Assembly: GCA_030066775.1 (NCBI GenBank)
Contig: JASJAY010000072.1
Location: forward strand, 1-44,895
DNA from: Planctomycetota bacterium
Lineage (GTDB): Bacteria > Planctomycetota > PLA2 > JAEUHO01
Length of the DNA: 44,895 nt
Reading direction: 5' to 3'
Below the pieces are notes generated by a model. That model did not search any database, was not told where the DNA came from, and saw only the letters and a list, made by a program, of their open reading frames with translations. Below are positions 16,174-23,365 of this stretch, one piece after another. How positions within the stretch are numbered: position 1 is the stretch's first letter; each line of letters opens with the position of its first letter. The translations under genes and the position numbers were made by a program.

Positions 16174-17295
16174 GTGTCCGACGTCCGCATCGAGGTGGCG
16201 CGCGGCAAGCGCGCGATGCGGGTCTTTCGCGAGCTCCCCTACCGCCTCTACAAGGGCCATCCCGTCTGGGTCCCGCCGCTCCGCATGGCGGAGGCCGCGC
16301 TGATGGACCCGGGCAAGAACCCCTTCTTCGAGCACGCCGAGGCCGAGCACTTCCTCGCGTGGCGCGCGGATCGCGTCGTCGGGCGCATCGCGGCCTGCGT
16401 GAACCACCTGCACAACGAGACCCACGAGGACGAGATCGGCTTCTTCGGGTTCTTCGACGTGGAGGAAGGCGAGCAGGACGCGGCGACGGCGCTGATCGAA
16501 GCCGCGCGCGCATGGTGCGCCGAACGCGGGCGCACGCCGATGCGGGGTCCGTGCAACTACTCCTCGAACGACCCCTGTGGCGCGCTGGTCGACGGCTTCG
16601 ACCGCCGGCCCATGCTCCTGATGCCCTACAACCGGCCGGACTACGACGCGCTGCTCCAAGGCGCCGGTCTGGTGCCCGTGAAGGACCTGCTCGCTTACGA
16701 GCTCAAGACCGAGATCCCGATCCCCGAGCGCTTCGAGCGCGTCGTGAACCGGCGGCTCCAGCGGACCGGGACCGTCATCCGGGACATGCGCCGCGACGAC
16801 TGGGCCAACGAGGTCCGGATCGTGAAGGACCTCTACAACCGCTGCTGGGAGAAGAACTGGGGCTTCGTGCCGGCCACGGACGCCGAGTTCGAGCATGCGG
16901 CCAAGGACCTCAAGCTGATCGTCGATCCGGAGCTCTCCGGCATCGCCGAGCGCGACGGCCAGCCGCTCGGCTTCTCCGTGTTCATCAAGGACCTCAACGA
17001 GGTGCTCGCCGGGATGAACGGCCGGCTCTTCCCCTTCGGCTGGCTGAAGCTCCTGCGCGGGCTGAAGCGCATCGGCTGGCGACGCTGCATCCTGCTCGGC
17101 GTCGTGCCCGAAGCCCGCGGCGGGGCGATCAACGAGGCGTTCTTCCTGCGCGCGATCGAGGCCGCCAAGCGCATGGGCATCCCCGGCGCGGAGGCCGGCT
17201 GGGTGCTGGACGACAACACGGCCATGCGCAAGCCGATCGAGGCCGTGGGCGGCACGATCACGAAGCGCTACCGGATGTACGAGACGCCGAGCTGA
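16174..17295 (+). CDS. GNAT-like acyltransferase; candidate bacterial ceramide synthase
   Basis: GTG 16174 has AGAGGA just upstream and starts 8 bases after the spt stop, so the two genes are one operon. The 373-residue protein begins with FRELPYRLYKGHPVWVPPLR and KNPFFEHAEAEHFLAWR, hallmarks of the YghO-like GNAT family. It has a second half with IVKDLYNRCWEKNWGFVP and a C-terminal acyltransferase motif region (GAEAGWVLDDNTAMRKPIEA). In Caulobacter a GNAT-like protein (bCerS) N-acylates 3-ketosphinganine to form ceramide. The family resemblance plus direct linkage to spt supports the same role here. Many family members are labelled only hypothetical N-acetyltransferase. Confidence 0.82.
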   Translation: MSDVRIEVARGKRAMRVFRELPYRLYKGHPVWVPPLRMAEAALMDPGKNPFFEHAEAEHFLAWRADRVVGRIAACVNHLHNETHEDEIGFFGFFDVEEGEQDAATALIEAARAWCAERGRTPMRGPCNYSSNDPCGALVDGFDRRPMLLMPYNRPDYDALLQGAGLVPVKDLLAYELKTEIPIPERFERVVNRRLQRTGTVIRDMRRDDWANEVRIVKDLYNRCWEKNWGFVPATDAEFEHAAKDLKLIVDPELSGIAERDGQPLGFSVFIKDLNEVLAGMNGRLFPFGWLKLLRGLKRIGWRRCILLGVVPEARGGAINEAFFLRAIEAAKRMGIPGAEAGWVLDDNTAMRKPIEAVGGTITKRYRMYETPS

Positions 17296-17325
17296 TCGGC
17301 GCCGCGGCGGCCTGCAGCCTGCGGC

Positions 17326-18420
17326 TTACTTCGGCCGCGTCGGGCTGTCCGGCAGCTGGTCGAGCTTCCGGCGCAGCTCCATCTCGTTGTTCTTGAACCA
17401 CGTGCGGTACTTGCGCTGCACCTTCTGGCGCTCGTTGCGCGACATGTCCGCGGCGAAGTTCTGGTCGTTCGAGGTGATCGCGATCAGCGCCTCGTTTGCG
17501 GCGGTGCGCACCAGCTCGTCCTTGTCGCCGAGCGCGTCGATCAACGCCGGCACGGCGTCGACCGCTTGGAGCGTGCCGAGGGCGGTCGCGGCGCCCAGGC
17601 GCGCGTAGAAGTCCTTGTGCTTCGCGAGTACGACGATCAGCGGCTGCGTCGCGCGCAGATCCTTGAGGTCGGCCAGCTTGACGGTGGCGGTGAAGACGAG
17701 GTCGTTGTTCTTGTCCTTCAGCCGCTCGATCCACATCTTGACCTGCGCCTCGTGCTCCGGGTCCGGCGCATTCGCATCGGGCTCGGTCTTGGGCGCCGTC
17801 GCCACGGGGCCATCCGGCTTCGCCGGCGCGGCCGGCTGGGCGGCGCGCTGCGCCTCCATCTCCGCCTGGCGCTTGAGGAGCTCGTCGGCGGTGCCCTGGA
17901 TGTTCAGGAGCCAGCGCCGGACCTCTTCGATCTGGTCCTCGACGCGCCCCTGCCGGTTGTCCCGCCCCTCGATCTGCTCCTTGACCTCCTTGGTCTGCTC
18001 GTCGAGGCGCGAGGCGAGGTCGGCGGTGGCGTCGTGGATCGTGCCGCGGTGCTTCTCGGCGGCCGCCAGCGCGTCGCGCACCTCCCCGGCGAAGCCGTCG
18101 ACCTTCTCGCTGTAGAGCTGGGTCAGGTGCGACTCGAGTCTTTTGTCACGGCGCTCGATCTCGGCCACGACGGCCTGGGAGACGGCGTCCGGGTTCGGCT
18201 TCTCGCGCTTCAGCTCGGTGAGCAGCAAGAAGGTCGTCACGCCGGCTGCGTAGAGCACGAGCAGGAAGGTCAGCCAGCCCCGCACGCGGCTGCGCGCCAT
18301 CATGCGCTGCAGCGCCGCGGAGACGTAGTAGCTCTTCCCACCCACCGTGACGGCCCGGCCGGCTTCGAACTCGCCGTCGGGGATCGACTCCTTGGTGATC
18401 TCGCAGAATCGGATGTCCAT
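17326..18420 (-). CDS. Membrane-anchored coiled-coil and HEAT-repeat protein
   Basis: 364 residues from ATG 18420. A cytosolic N-terminal segment of about 45 residues (MDIRFCEITKESIPDGEF then a small beta unit) precedes one membrane helix (about 50-67). The region 75-195 is charged coiled coil, followed by an Ala/Pro linker. Residues 225-320 contain HEAT helices (ATQPLIVVLAKHKDFYARLG, AVDAVPALIDALGDKDELVR). The end is a basic helix with WFKNNEMELRRKL. No enzyme motif is present. The protein encoded at 18762 has the same plan, so the two are paralogues. The gene converges with the acyltransferase gene at 17295. Confidence 0.8.
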   Translation of the reverse strand: MDIRFCEITKESIPDGEFEAGRAVTVGGKSYYVSAALQRMMARSRVRGWLTFLLVLYAAGVTTFLLLTELKREKPNPDAVSQAVVAEIERRDKRLESHLTQLYSEKVDGFAGEVRDALAAAEKHRGTIHDATADLASRLDEQTKEVKEQIEGRDNRQGRVEDQIEEVRRWLLNIQGTADELLKRQAEMEAQRAAQPAAPAKPDGPVATAPKTEPDANAPDPEHEAQVKMWIERLKDKNNDLVFTATVKLADLKDLRATQPLIVVLAKHKDFYARLGAATALGTLQAVDAVPALIDALGDKDELVRTAANEALIAITSNDQNFAADMSRNERQKVQRKYRTWFKNNEMELRRKLDQLPDSPTRPK

Positions 18421-18761
18421 GGTGTCCGCCTCGTCTTCAGGCCAGGTCCACGCAGGCGCCCTGTCCCGGGCTGCCTACGCCCCCATTCAAACGCCGGATT
18501 CGCGAAAACGAACGCGCTCCGTCGATTTGACGGCGAGATCGTGTGCAAACCGCGGCCCGAACGGGCGACCCGCCACCGGAACGCGGGTCCCCTAACTCGT
18601 AACCGTTCACGGGGGTCTGAAGCAGACCCCCTCCCCACGGAACAAGTCCCGCGGGGCCCCTCCCCCGCCTCCGCTTCGCGTCGCGCGCTTGCGCGCGCTC
18701 TGATCTGCGCCTCTCTGGCGGATCACGGCTCTGGCGCGGCGGAAAGGGGTGAGCGCTTACC
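18421..18761. other. 341-base spacer between paralogous HEAT genes
   Basis: No gene is seen on either strand. It contains the 9-bp hairpin at 18611-18631 and the upstream region of the reverse gene starting at 18420. Two similar short strings occur near 18592 (CCCCTAACTCGTAA) and 18760 (CCCTAACTCTTAG), the second ending at the stop codon of the 18762 gene. Confidence 0.6.
18611..18631 (-). terminator. Perfect 9-bp hairpin downstream of HEAT gene
   Basis: GGGGGTCTG and CAGACCCCC pair perfectly around a three-base loop. It lies 130 bases past the stop of the reverse gene ending at 18762 and well before the next start at 18420. It probably ends that transcript, although there is no T tract on either side. 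Confidence 0.5.
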
Positions 18762-19709
18762 CTAACTCTTAGGCTGCCCGAGGCGCTGTCGGACGGTTTC
18801 CTCGTTACCGCGCCACCACGCGATCACGGCGTTGCGCGCCCGGGTGCGCTCCTTCGCGCGGGCCGAGTGCGAGAGCTCGGGATCGAAGCCGGTGATCTTG
18901 AGGATCGCCTTGGAGGCCAGCTGGGCCACGCCGGGATCGTCCTTCAGGGCGTCCGCCAGCGGCAGCACGGCGTCGGCCCACTGGATCTCGCCGAGCGCCG
19001 TCGCCGCGGCCTGCTTGGCGAACTTCTCCTTCGAGGTCTGGAGGATCTCGATCAGGCGCGGCGCGGCGGCCTTCACCTTGTACTTGCGCATGGTCTCGAT
19101 CGCGGGCCAGAGCTGCGCCAGCTTCTTGCTGGCCAGCCCCTGCATCGCCTTCGCGATCTTCTCCTGCACGACGGCCGGATCCTCCCCCTTCTTCACGGGG
19201 AGCGTCGGCACGTCGGGCTTCGCCGGCTCGGTGGGCTTCGCGGGCGCAGCCGTCTTGATGATCTCGCGCACGACGGGCGGCCGGTCCTCGACCTCCTTCA
19301 CGCGCTTCTCGAGCGCCTGGAGGTTCGTCAGCAGGCCCTCATAGCGCTTGGCCATGGGCCTGAGCGCCTCGAGGTCCTTGACGATCACGTCCATGCCTCC
19401 GGCGTTGCGGCGGCTCAGCTCTTCGATCCAGGTGTCGAGATCCTTGAGGCGCTCCGCCATCTCCTCGACCAGCTCGTTGTGACGCGCGAGCCGCGCCTCC
19501 TGCTTGAGCACGTTGGCCTGGTAGACCTTCTGGGCCTGCCGCTTGGCCTCGGTGATCGCCTTGCGCAGGTCCGCGCCGCCGGGATCCAGCCTGCCTTCTG
19601 CACCGGCGCCCGCCGTGCCGGCAGCCTTGGGGCCCACCAGCCCTAAAAGGAGCAGGGTGGACACGGCCGCGGCATAGAGCGCCAGGAGCAGCACGACGGT
19701 CTTCTGCAT
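18762..19709 (-). CDS. Exported/membrane-anchored HEAT-repeat protein
   Basis: ATG 19709 is preferred because the membrane helix (MQKTVVLLLALYAAAVSTLL) begins here. The 315 residues comprise the N-terminal anchor, a coiled coil (about 45-145), a Pro/Lys linker (150-175), and HEAT helices (185-290: AAPRLIEILQTSKEKFAKQA, ADAVLPLADALKDDPGVAQL). A basic end carries AVIAWWRGNEETVRQRL. It shares order and C-terminal pattern with the protein at 17326 but lacks that protein's N-terminal cytosolic unit. Function is unknown; a periplasmic scaffold is likely. A TAGACT box lies 57 bases upstream (19767-19772). Confidence 0.8.
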   Translation of the reverse strand: MQKTVVLLLALYAAAVSTLLLLGLVGPKAAGTAGAGAEGRLDPGGADLRKAITEAKRQAQKVYQANVLKQEARLARHNELVEEMAERLKDLDTWIEELSRRNAGGMDVIVKDLEALRPMAKRYEGLLTNLQALEKRVKEVEDRPPVVREIIKTAAPAKPTEPAKPDVPTLPVKKGEDPAVVQEKIAKAMQGLASKKLAQLWPAIETMRKYKVKAAAPRLIEILQTSKEKFAKQAAATALGEIQWADAVLPLADALKDDPGVAQLASKAILKITGFDPELSHSARAKERTRARNAVIAWWRGNEETVRQRLGQPKS

Positions 19710-19982
19710 GGAGGGAACTCCGCGCGTCGAGCGCACGGGCGAGCCGCACGCAGGTCCGCGCAACCGAGTCTACCAGTCGCTTGCCCGCTCGACGGGCGGC
19801 AGGTGCGCGGGCCCGCGGGGGTAGGGCCAGTTTGGCAATCCGGGCGAAGGCCCGAGGCCGAGCGAGTGGGTGTCTCGCAAGGCGCGCGAAGCAGGCGATA
19901 AAGGAACGCATCGTCGATGCAGCGCAACGTAGCGAGGCGACCACGCAGCCGGCCGAAGCCCGCCAGGGTTGCCAAACAGGCC

Positions 19983-20375
19983 CTAAATGCCGGGGCCTCC
20001 GGTCTCGCCCGACCCGGACGGGCCGGCGCCAGACTCGGTCGCCGCCGCGACGCGCTGCTTCATCATGCGCCCGACCTTGAACTTCACGACGCGCTTGGCG
20101 GGCACGTACACCTTCTCGAGCGTGCGCGGGTTCTGCGCCTTGCGGGCGGCGCGCTCCTTGATCTCGAACACACCGAACTCACGGAACTCCAAGCGGTTGC
20201 CGCGAGCGAGCTCCTCGATGATCTCGTCGAGGAACATCTGGATGATCTCCTTCGCCACGACCTTGGTCTGTTTGGTCCGTTCGGCGATTCGGGAGACCAG
20301 CTCCTTCTTGGTGACGGTGCGCGGGACCGGCTGCGAGGCCGGCTCGTCGCTTCTCCAGGGGGCTCCGTTGGTCAT
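19983..20375 (-). CDS. HU/IHF-family DNA-binding protein
   Basis: ATG 20375 gives 130 residues. The first 19 are a Ser/Pro-rich extension. The HU fold follows: VTKKELVSRIAERTKQTKVV, helix 2, GNRLEFREFGVFEIKERAAR, the DNA-intercalating NPRT loop (Pro83), VPAKRVVKFKVGRMMKQRV. Normal HU is about 90 residues, so the Gly/Ser tail of about 18 residues and the N-terminal extension are additions. It would bend and compact DNA as a dimer. A promoter with perfect TTGACA lies upstream. Confidence 0.93.
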   Translation of the reverse strand: MTNGAPWRSDEPASQPVPRTVTKKELVSRIAERTKQTKVVAKEIIQMFLDEIIEELARGNRLEFREFGVFEIKERAARKAQNPRTLEKVYVPAKRVVKFKVGRMMKQRVAAATESGAGPSGSGETGGPGI

Positions 20376-20461
20376 GCGGTCGGTCCTGAGCCAGCCGGTC
20401 CAGGCGCGGCCCACCCGCGCTGGAGACGAACTGGTATCTCCCTAGGTCCTTTACTGAGAGC

Positions 20462-20490
20462 ACCTTATGTCCGACCCCGGCGGCTGTCAA
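20462..20490 (-). promoter_or_regulatory. Promoter of the HU gene
   Basis: Reverse-strand TTGACA (20485-20490) and TAAGGT (20462-20467) are 17 bases apart. Transcription would start about 80 bases before ATG 20375. Confidence 0.5.
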
Positions 20491-20570
20491 AGGTAGGGGT
20501 CGAATTCGCCGCAGCACGGCGGCTCGGGAGGGGGTACCTTGCTCGCGCTCCCCCCCCAGAGGTTCTCCCG

Positions 20571-20990
20571 GTGGCGAAGTCGGACATCCCCAACGGCCTG
20601 GCGATGCAGAACCTCAAGTACGGCGATGCCGCACCCGCCGACCGGGATGCCGTGGCGGCCCGCCTGCGCGAGCTGGGGCGCCGCTCCGAGGCCGTGCTGC
20701 TCTACGAGGGCCGGCCCGAGCACCCCTTCCTGACGGAAGAGGTCGACTGGGCGGTCAAGGAGGGTGCGGCCTACCACCTCCTGAGCCTGAAGAATCTCGG
20801 GGTCGAGGTGCCCGACGACGCCTTCCGGCGCTGCGGCAGCGCGGCGGAGGATCGTGGCCGCTACATGGACGCGCGCACCTGCTACGTCGCCCTCGAGGAC
20901 ACCGAGGCGCTGCAGCGCATCAACGCGAACCTCCCGGCCTCGCTGCGGATCGCCGAGAAGGGCGCCCCCGCGACCGAGGCCGCGGAGTGA
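20571..20990 (+). CDS. Small protein of unknown function
   Basis: GTG 20571, with AGAGG 8 bases upstream, gives 139 residues. A later ATG at 20607 is an alternative. The product is helical and acidic at the C-terminus. The region RRSEAVLLYEGRPEHPFLTE and the segment RCGSAAEDRGRYMDARTCYV look like weakly TPR-like helix pairs, so a small adaptor is possible. No signal peptide or catalytic motif is seen. It stands divergent from the HU gene and converges with the gene at 21017. A TACCTT box lies 31 bases upstream. Confidence 0.65.
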   Translation: MAKSDIPNGLAMQNLKYGDAAPADRDAVAARLRELGRRSEAVLLYEGRPEHPFLTEEVDWAVKEGAAYHLLSLKNLGVEVPDDAFRRCGSAAEDRGRYMDARTCYVALEDTEALQRINANLPASLRIAEKGAPATEAAE

Positions 20991-21016
20991 GCCCCTAGCG
21001 CGCGCTACGGCTGCGG

Positions 21017-23290
21017 CTACTTGCCGCGCTCCTTCTCGAGCTTCCGCTTGCGCTCCTCCTCGCGCTTGCGATCCGCCTCGAGCTCGCGTGCGAGCTGCTC
21101 GTCGTCCTTCTTCTTCCGCTCCGCGAGGAACCGGCGCCACTTGCGGATCTCCTCGAGCTTGGCGGTGTCGACCGGGGCCTTCGCCTTGACGATGCGCTCG
21201 GCCTGCAGCAGGTACTTGTTGCCGCGCGCGTAGTTGCCCATGTACGAGCCGATGATGCGCGCGGCGCGGATGTAGGCGTCGACGTGCTCGGGGTCGGCGA
21301 GGAAGACCTGCTGGTAGCCGGCGAGCGCCGCCTCGCGGTTGCCGGCGGCGAATTCCTGCTCCGCCTGCTGGTAGAGACGCGCCGCGAACTCGCTCGCGCG
21401 CTCCGTCTGCTGTTTCAGCAGGATCTCGAGGTCCTGGCGCTCGCCCGCGGACAGGGCGTAGCGGATCGCCTGCTGCAGCAAGGGCAGGCCTTCGCCCCAC
21501 CGGCGCTGCTCCATGAGCGCCATCGCCGCGTCCTTGAGGTACGCGGAGTTCGTGGGCGTGATCCCGATCGCGGACTGGAAGGCGCTGGAGGCGCGCTCCG
21601 CATCACCCAGCGCCTTGCGGCTCTTTCCCTCGGCGTAGTAGATCTCGGCCGTCGCCTCGAGCTGACGCAGGGTGAAGCGGTCCAGGGACTCGCCTGACTC
21701 GCGCTTCAGCACCGGGTCGTGGCGCTTGGCCTCGTCGAATGCGGCGAGCGCATCGGCGGGTTCGCCGCGCGCGAGGCGCACGAAGCCGAGCTCCGCCCAG
21801 GCGGAGGCGAGCTGGCGTCCCGCCGGGCGGTTGAGCGCGCGCTGGAGCCAGCCGGCGGCGCTGTTCAGCGCGTCTTGGCGCTGCTTGCGCAGACGGTAGA
21901 GCTCGGCGTTGGGGCCCCCCGTCTCGTTGGTCGTGGGCAGCTGGCTGGCACGCGCCTGCAGGGAGAGCGCCAAGCGTCGCTCCAAGCGCGCCTGGCGCAC
22001 GAGTGCGCCCACGTGTCCCGGGCTCTCGCGCAGGAGGCGATCGTGGTACGTCGCGTCGTCGCGCCAGCTCTTCGCCTCGACGTGGGCGAGGCCGCCCAGG
22101 CCCAGGAGGAGGGCGATGGCGCCGGCGGCCCCTGCCAGGCGTCCGATGCCCGGCTTCGCTGCGAGGCCGGCAAGGGCCTCCAGCGCGAGCCCCGCCATCG
22201 CAAAGAGCGGCACGCCCGCGATGTAGGCGAAGCGCAGCTCGAGCGCGCCGCCCGCAGGCAGGGTCGCCGCGGCGACCGCGCTCGTCACGACGGTGAGCAG
22301 CCAGGCGAAGGCCAGGGGCGAGCGGCGTCGGCGCAGGAGCACGACCAGGGCGACCACGGCGAGCAGCACGGCCAGGCCGGCCGCGAGCGCGGTCGCGCCC
22401 TCGAAGGTGTAACCGGCGCTGCCGAGGGCCTCGTCCGAGTGGTCCCCGCGGTAGCCGATGGGCAACACGAAGCGCAGCAGCATGCGCGCGGCGCCGGCGA
22501 GCCCCAGCAGGACGGCGAGCCCCGTGGACTGTCGCGGCAGGTCGAGCGGGCCTTCGGCCGGCCCGGACCAGAGCACGAGGTACACCCCCACCACGAGTGC
22601 GAGCACGCCGTAGGCCGGCAGCCGGGCGCGGGCGCCGGATCCGCCCACCTGACGCAGCCCCGCGAGATCGAAGAGCACGAGCACGACGGGCAGGGCGAGG
22701 GCAACCTCCTTGGCCATGAGTGCCAGGAAGGCGAAGAGCCCGATCCAAGCCAGCTCCGCGACGCCCAGGCCCCCGGGACGAACCCAGAGTCGCGCCGCGG
22801 CCAGCGAAAAGACCAGTGCCAGGAGGTCCGCGCGCCCGAGCAGCGAGCCGATCGTGCCCGTGTTCATCGGATGCGCGGCGAAGACGAGCGCAGCGCCAAG
22901 CGCCACATAGGGGCGCGTCGGCAGGAGCCGCAGCAGGAGCGACAGGAGCAGGAGCGCCGCCACCGCGTGCAGCAGCAGATTCGTCAGATGGAAGCCGAAC
23001 GGATCGAATCCGCCGTCCTCCGTGCTCCAGAGCGGCGCCTCGAGCGCGAAGCTCGCGAGCATGAGCGGACGGTAGGCCCCACGCTCCATCTCGCCCTCGA
23101 GCGTGCCGCGCGCGAAGACGCGCGGGATCCCCGCCGGGCCCCGCGCGATGTCGGCGTCCGCGCGGATCACGCTGTCGTCGTCGAGCAGCCAGCCGCCCTG
23201 CAGAACGGCCGCCTGGGCCACGAACGCGAGCGCCAGCACCACGAAGGGCGCCCAGGCAGGCAGACGGACGGGGGTGTTCGGAGGGGTCAC
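21017..23290 (-). CDS. GT-C-like polytopic membrane protein with C-terminal TPRs
   Basis: 757 residues from GTG 23290; no clear ribosome site is visible. The N-terminal 430 residues are about ten membrane helices with features of TMTC/O-mannosyltransferase-like GT-C proteins: an Asp triplet (37-39) in the first loop, GAYRPLMLASF, FHLTNLLLH, and HPMNTGTIGSLLGRADLLAL (140-159). The C-terminal part (about 430-757) is soluble and TPR-rich, ending in a Lys/Glu coiled tail. Such proteins may transfer sugar from a polyprenyl donor to exported proteins; the substrate is unknown. It is transcribed in the same direction as the peptidase-like gene upstream (75-base gap). Confidence 0.82.
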   Translation of the reverse strand: MTPPNTPVRLPAWAPFVVLALAFVAQAAVLQGGWLLDDDSVIRADADIARGPAGIPRVFARGTLEGEMERGAYRPLMLASFALEAPLWSTEDGGFDPFGFHLTNLLLHAVAALLLLSLLLRLLPTRPYVALGAALVFAAHPMNTGTIGSLLGRADLLALVFSLAAARLWVRPGGLGVAELAWIGLFAFLALMAKEVALALPVVLVLFDLAGLRQVGGSGARARLPAYGVLALVVGVYLVLWSGPAEGPLDLPRQSTGLAVLLGLAGAARMLLRFVLPIGYRGDHSDEALGSAGYTFEGATALAAGLAVLLAVVALVVLLRRRRSPLAFAWLLTVVTSAVAAATLPAGGALELRFAYIAGVPLFAMAGLALEALAGLAAKPGIGRLAGAAGAIALLLGLGGLAHVEAKSWRDDATYHDRLLRESPGHVGALVRQARLERRLALSLQARASQLPTTNETGGPNAELYRLRKQRQDALNSAAGWLQRALNRPAGRQLASAWAELGFVRLARGEPADALAAFDEAKRHDPVLKRESGESLDRFTLRQLEATAEIYYAEGKSRKALGDAERASSAFQSAIGITPTNSAYLKDAAMALMEQRRWGEGLPLLQQAIRYALSAGERQDLEILLKQQTERASEFAARLYQQAEQEFAAGNREAALAGYQQVFLADPEHVDAYIRAARIIGSYMGNYARGNKYLLQAERIVKAKAPVDTAKLEEIRKWRRFLAERKKKDDEQLARELEADRKREEERKRKLEKERGK

Positions 23291-23365
23291 GCGGCGCTCG
23301 TACTCACGAACGCAACGGGTGCGTGGTGGTTCATCTTCCCTTTGCGGCCGGCGGACGGGGCGGGG

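Noticed and set aside
20996..21007. 12-bp palindrome TAGCGCGCGCTA between converging genes
   Set aside because: It is short, of simple GC composition, and could arise by chance; no second copy was noticed.
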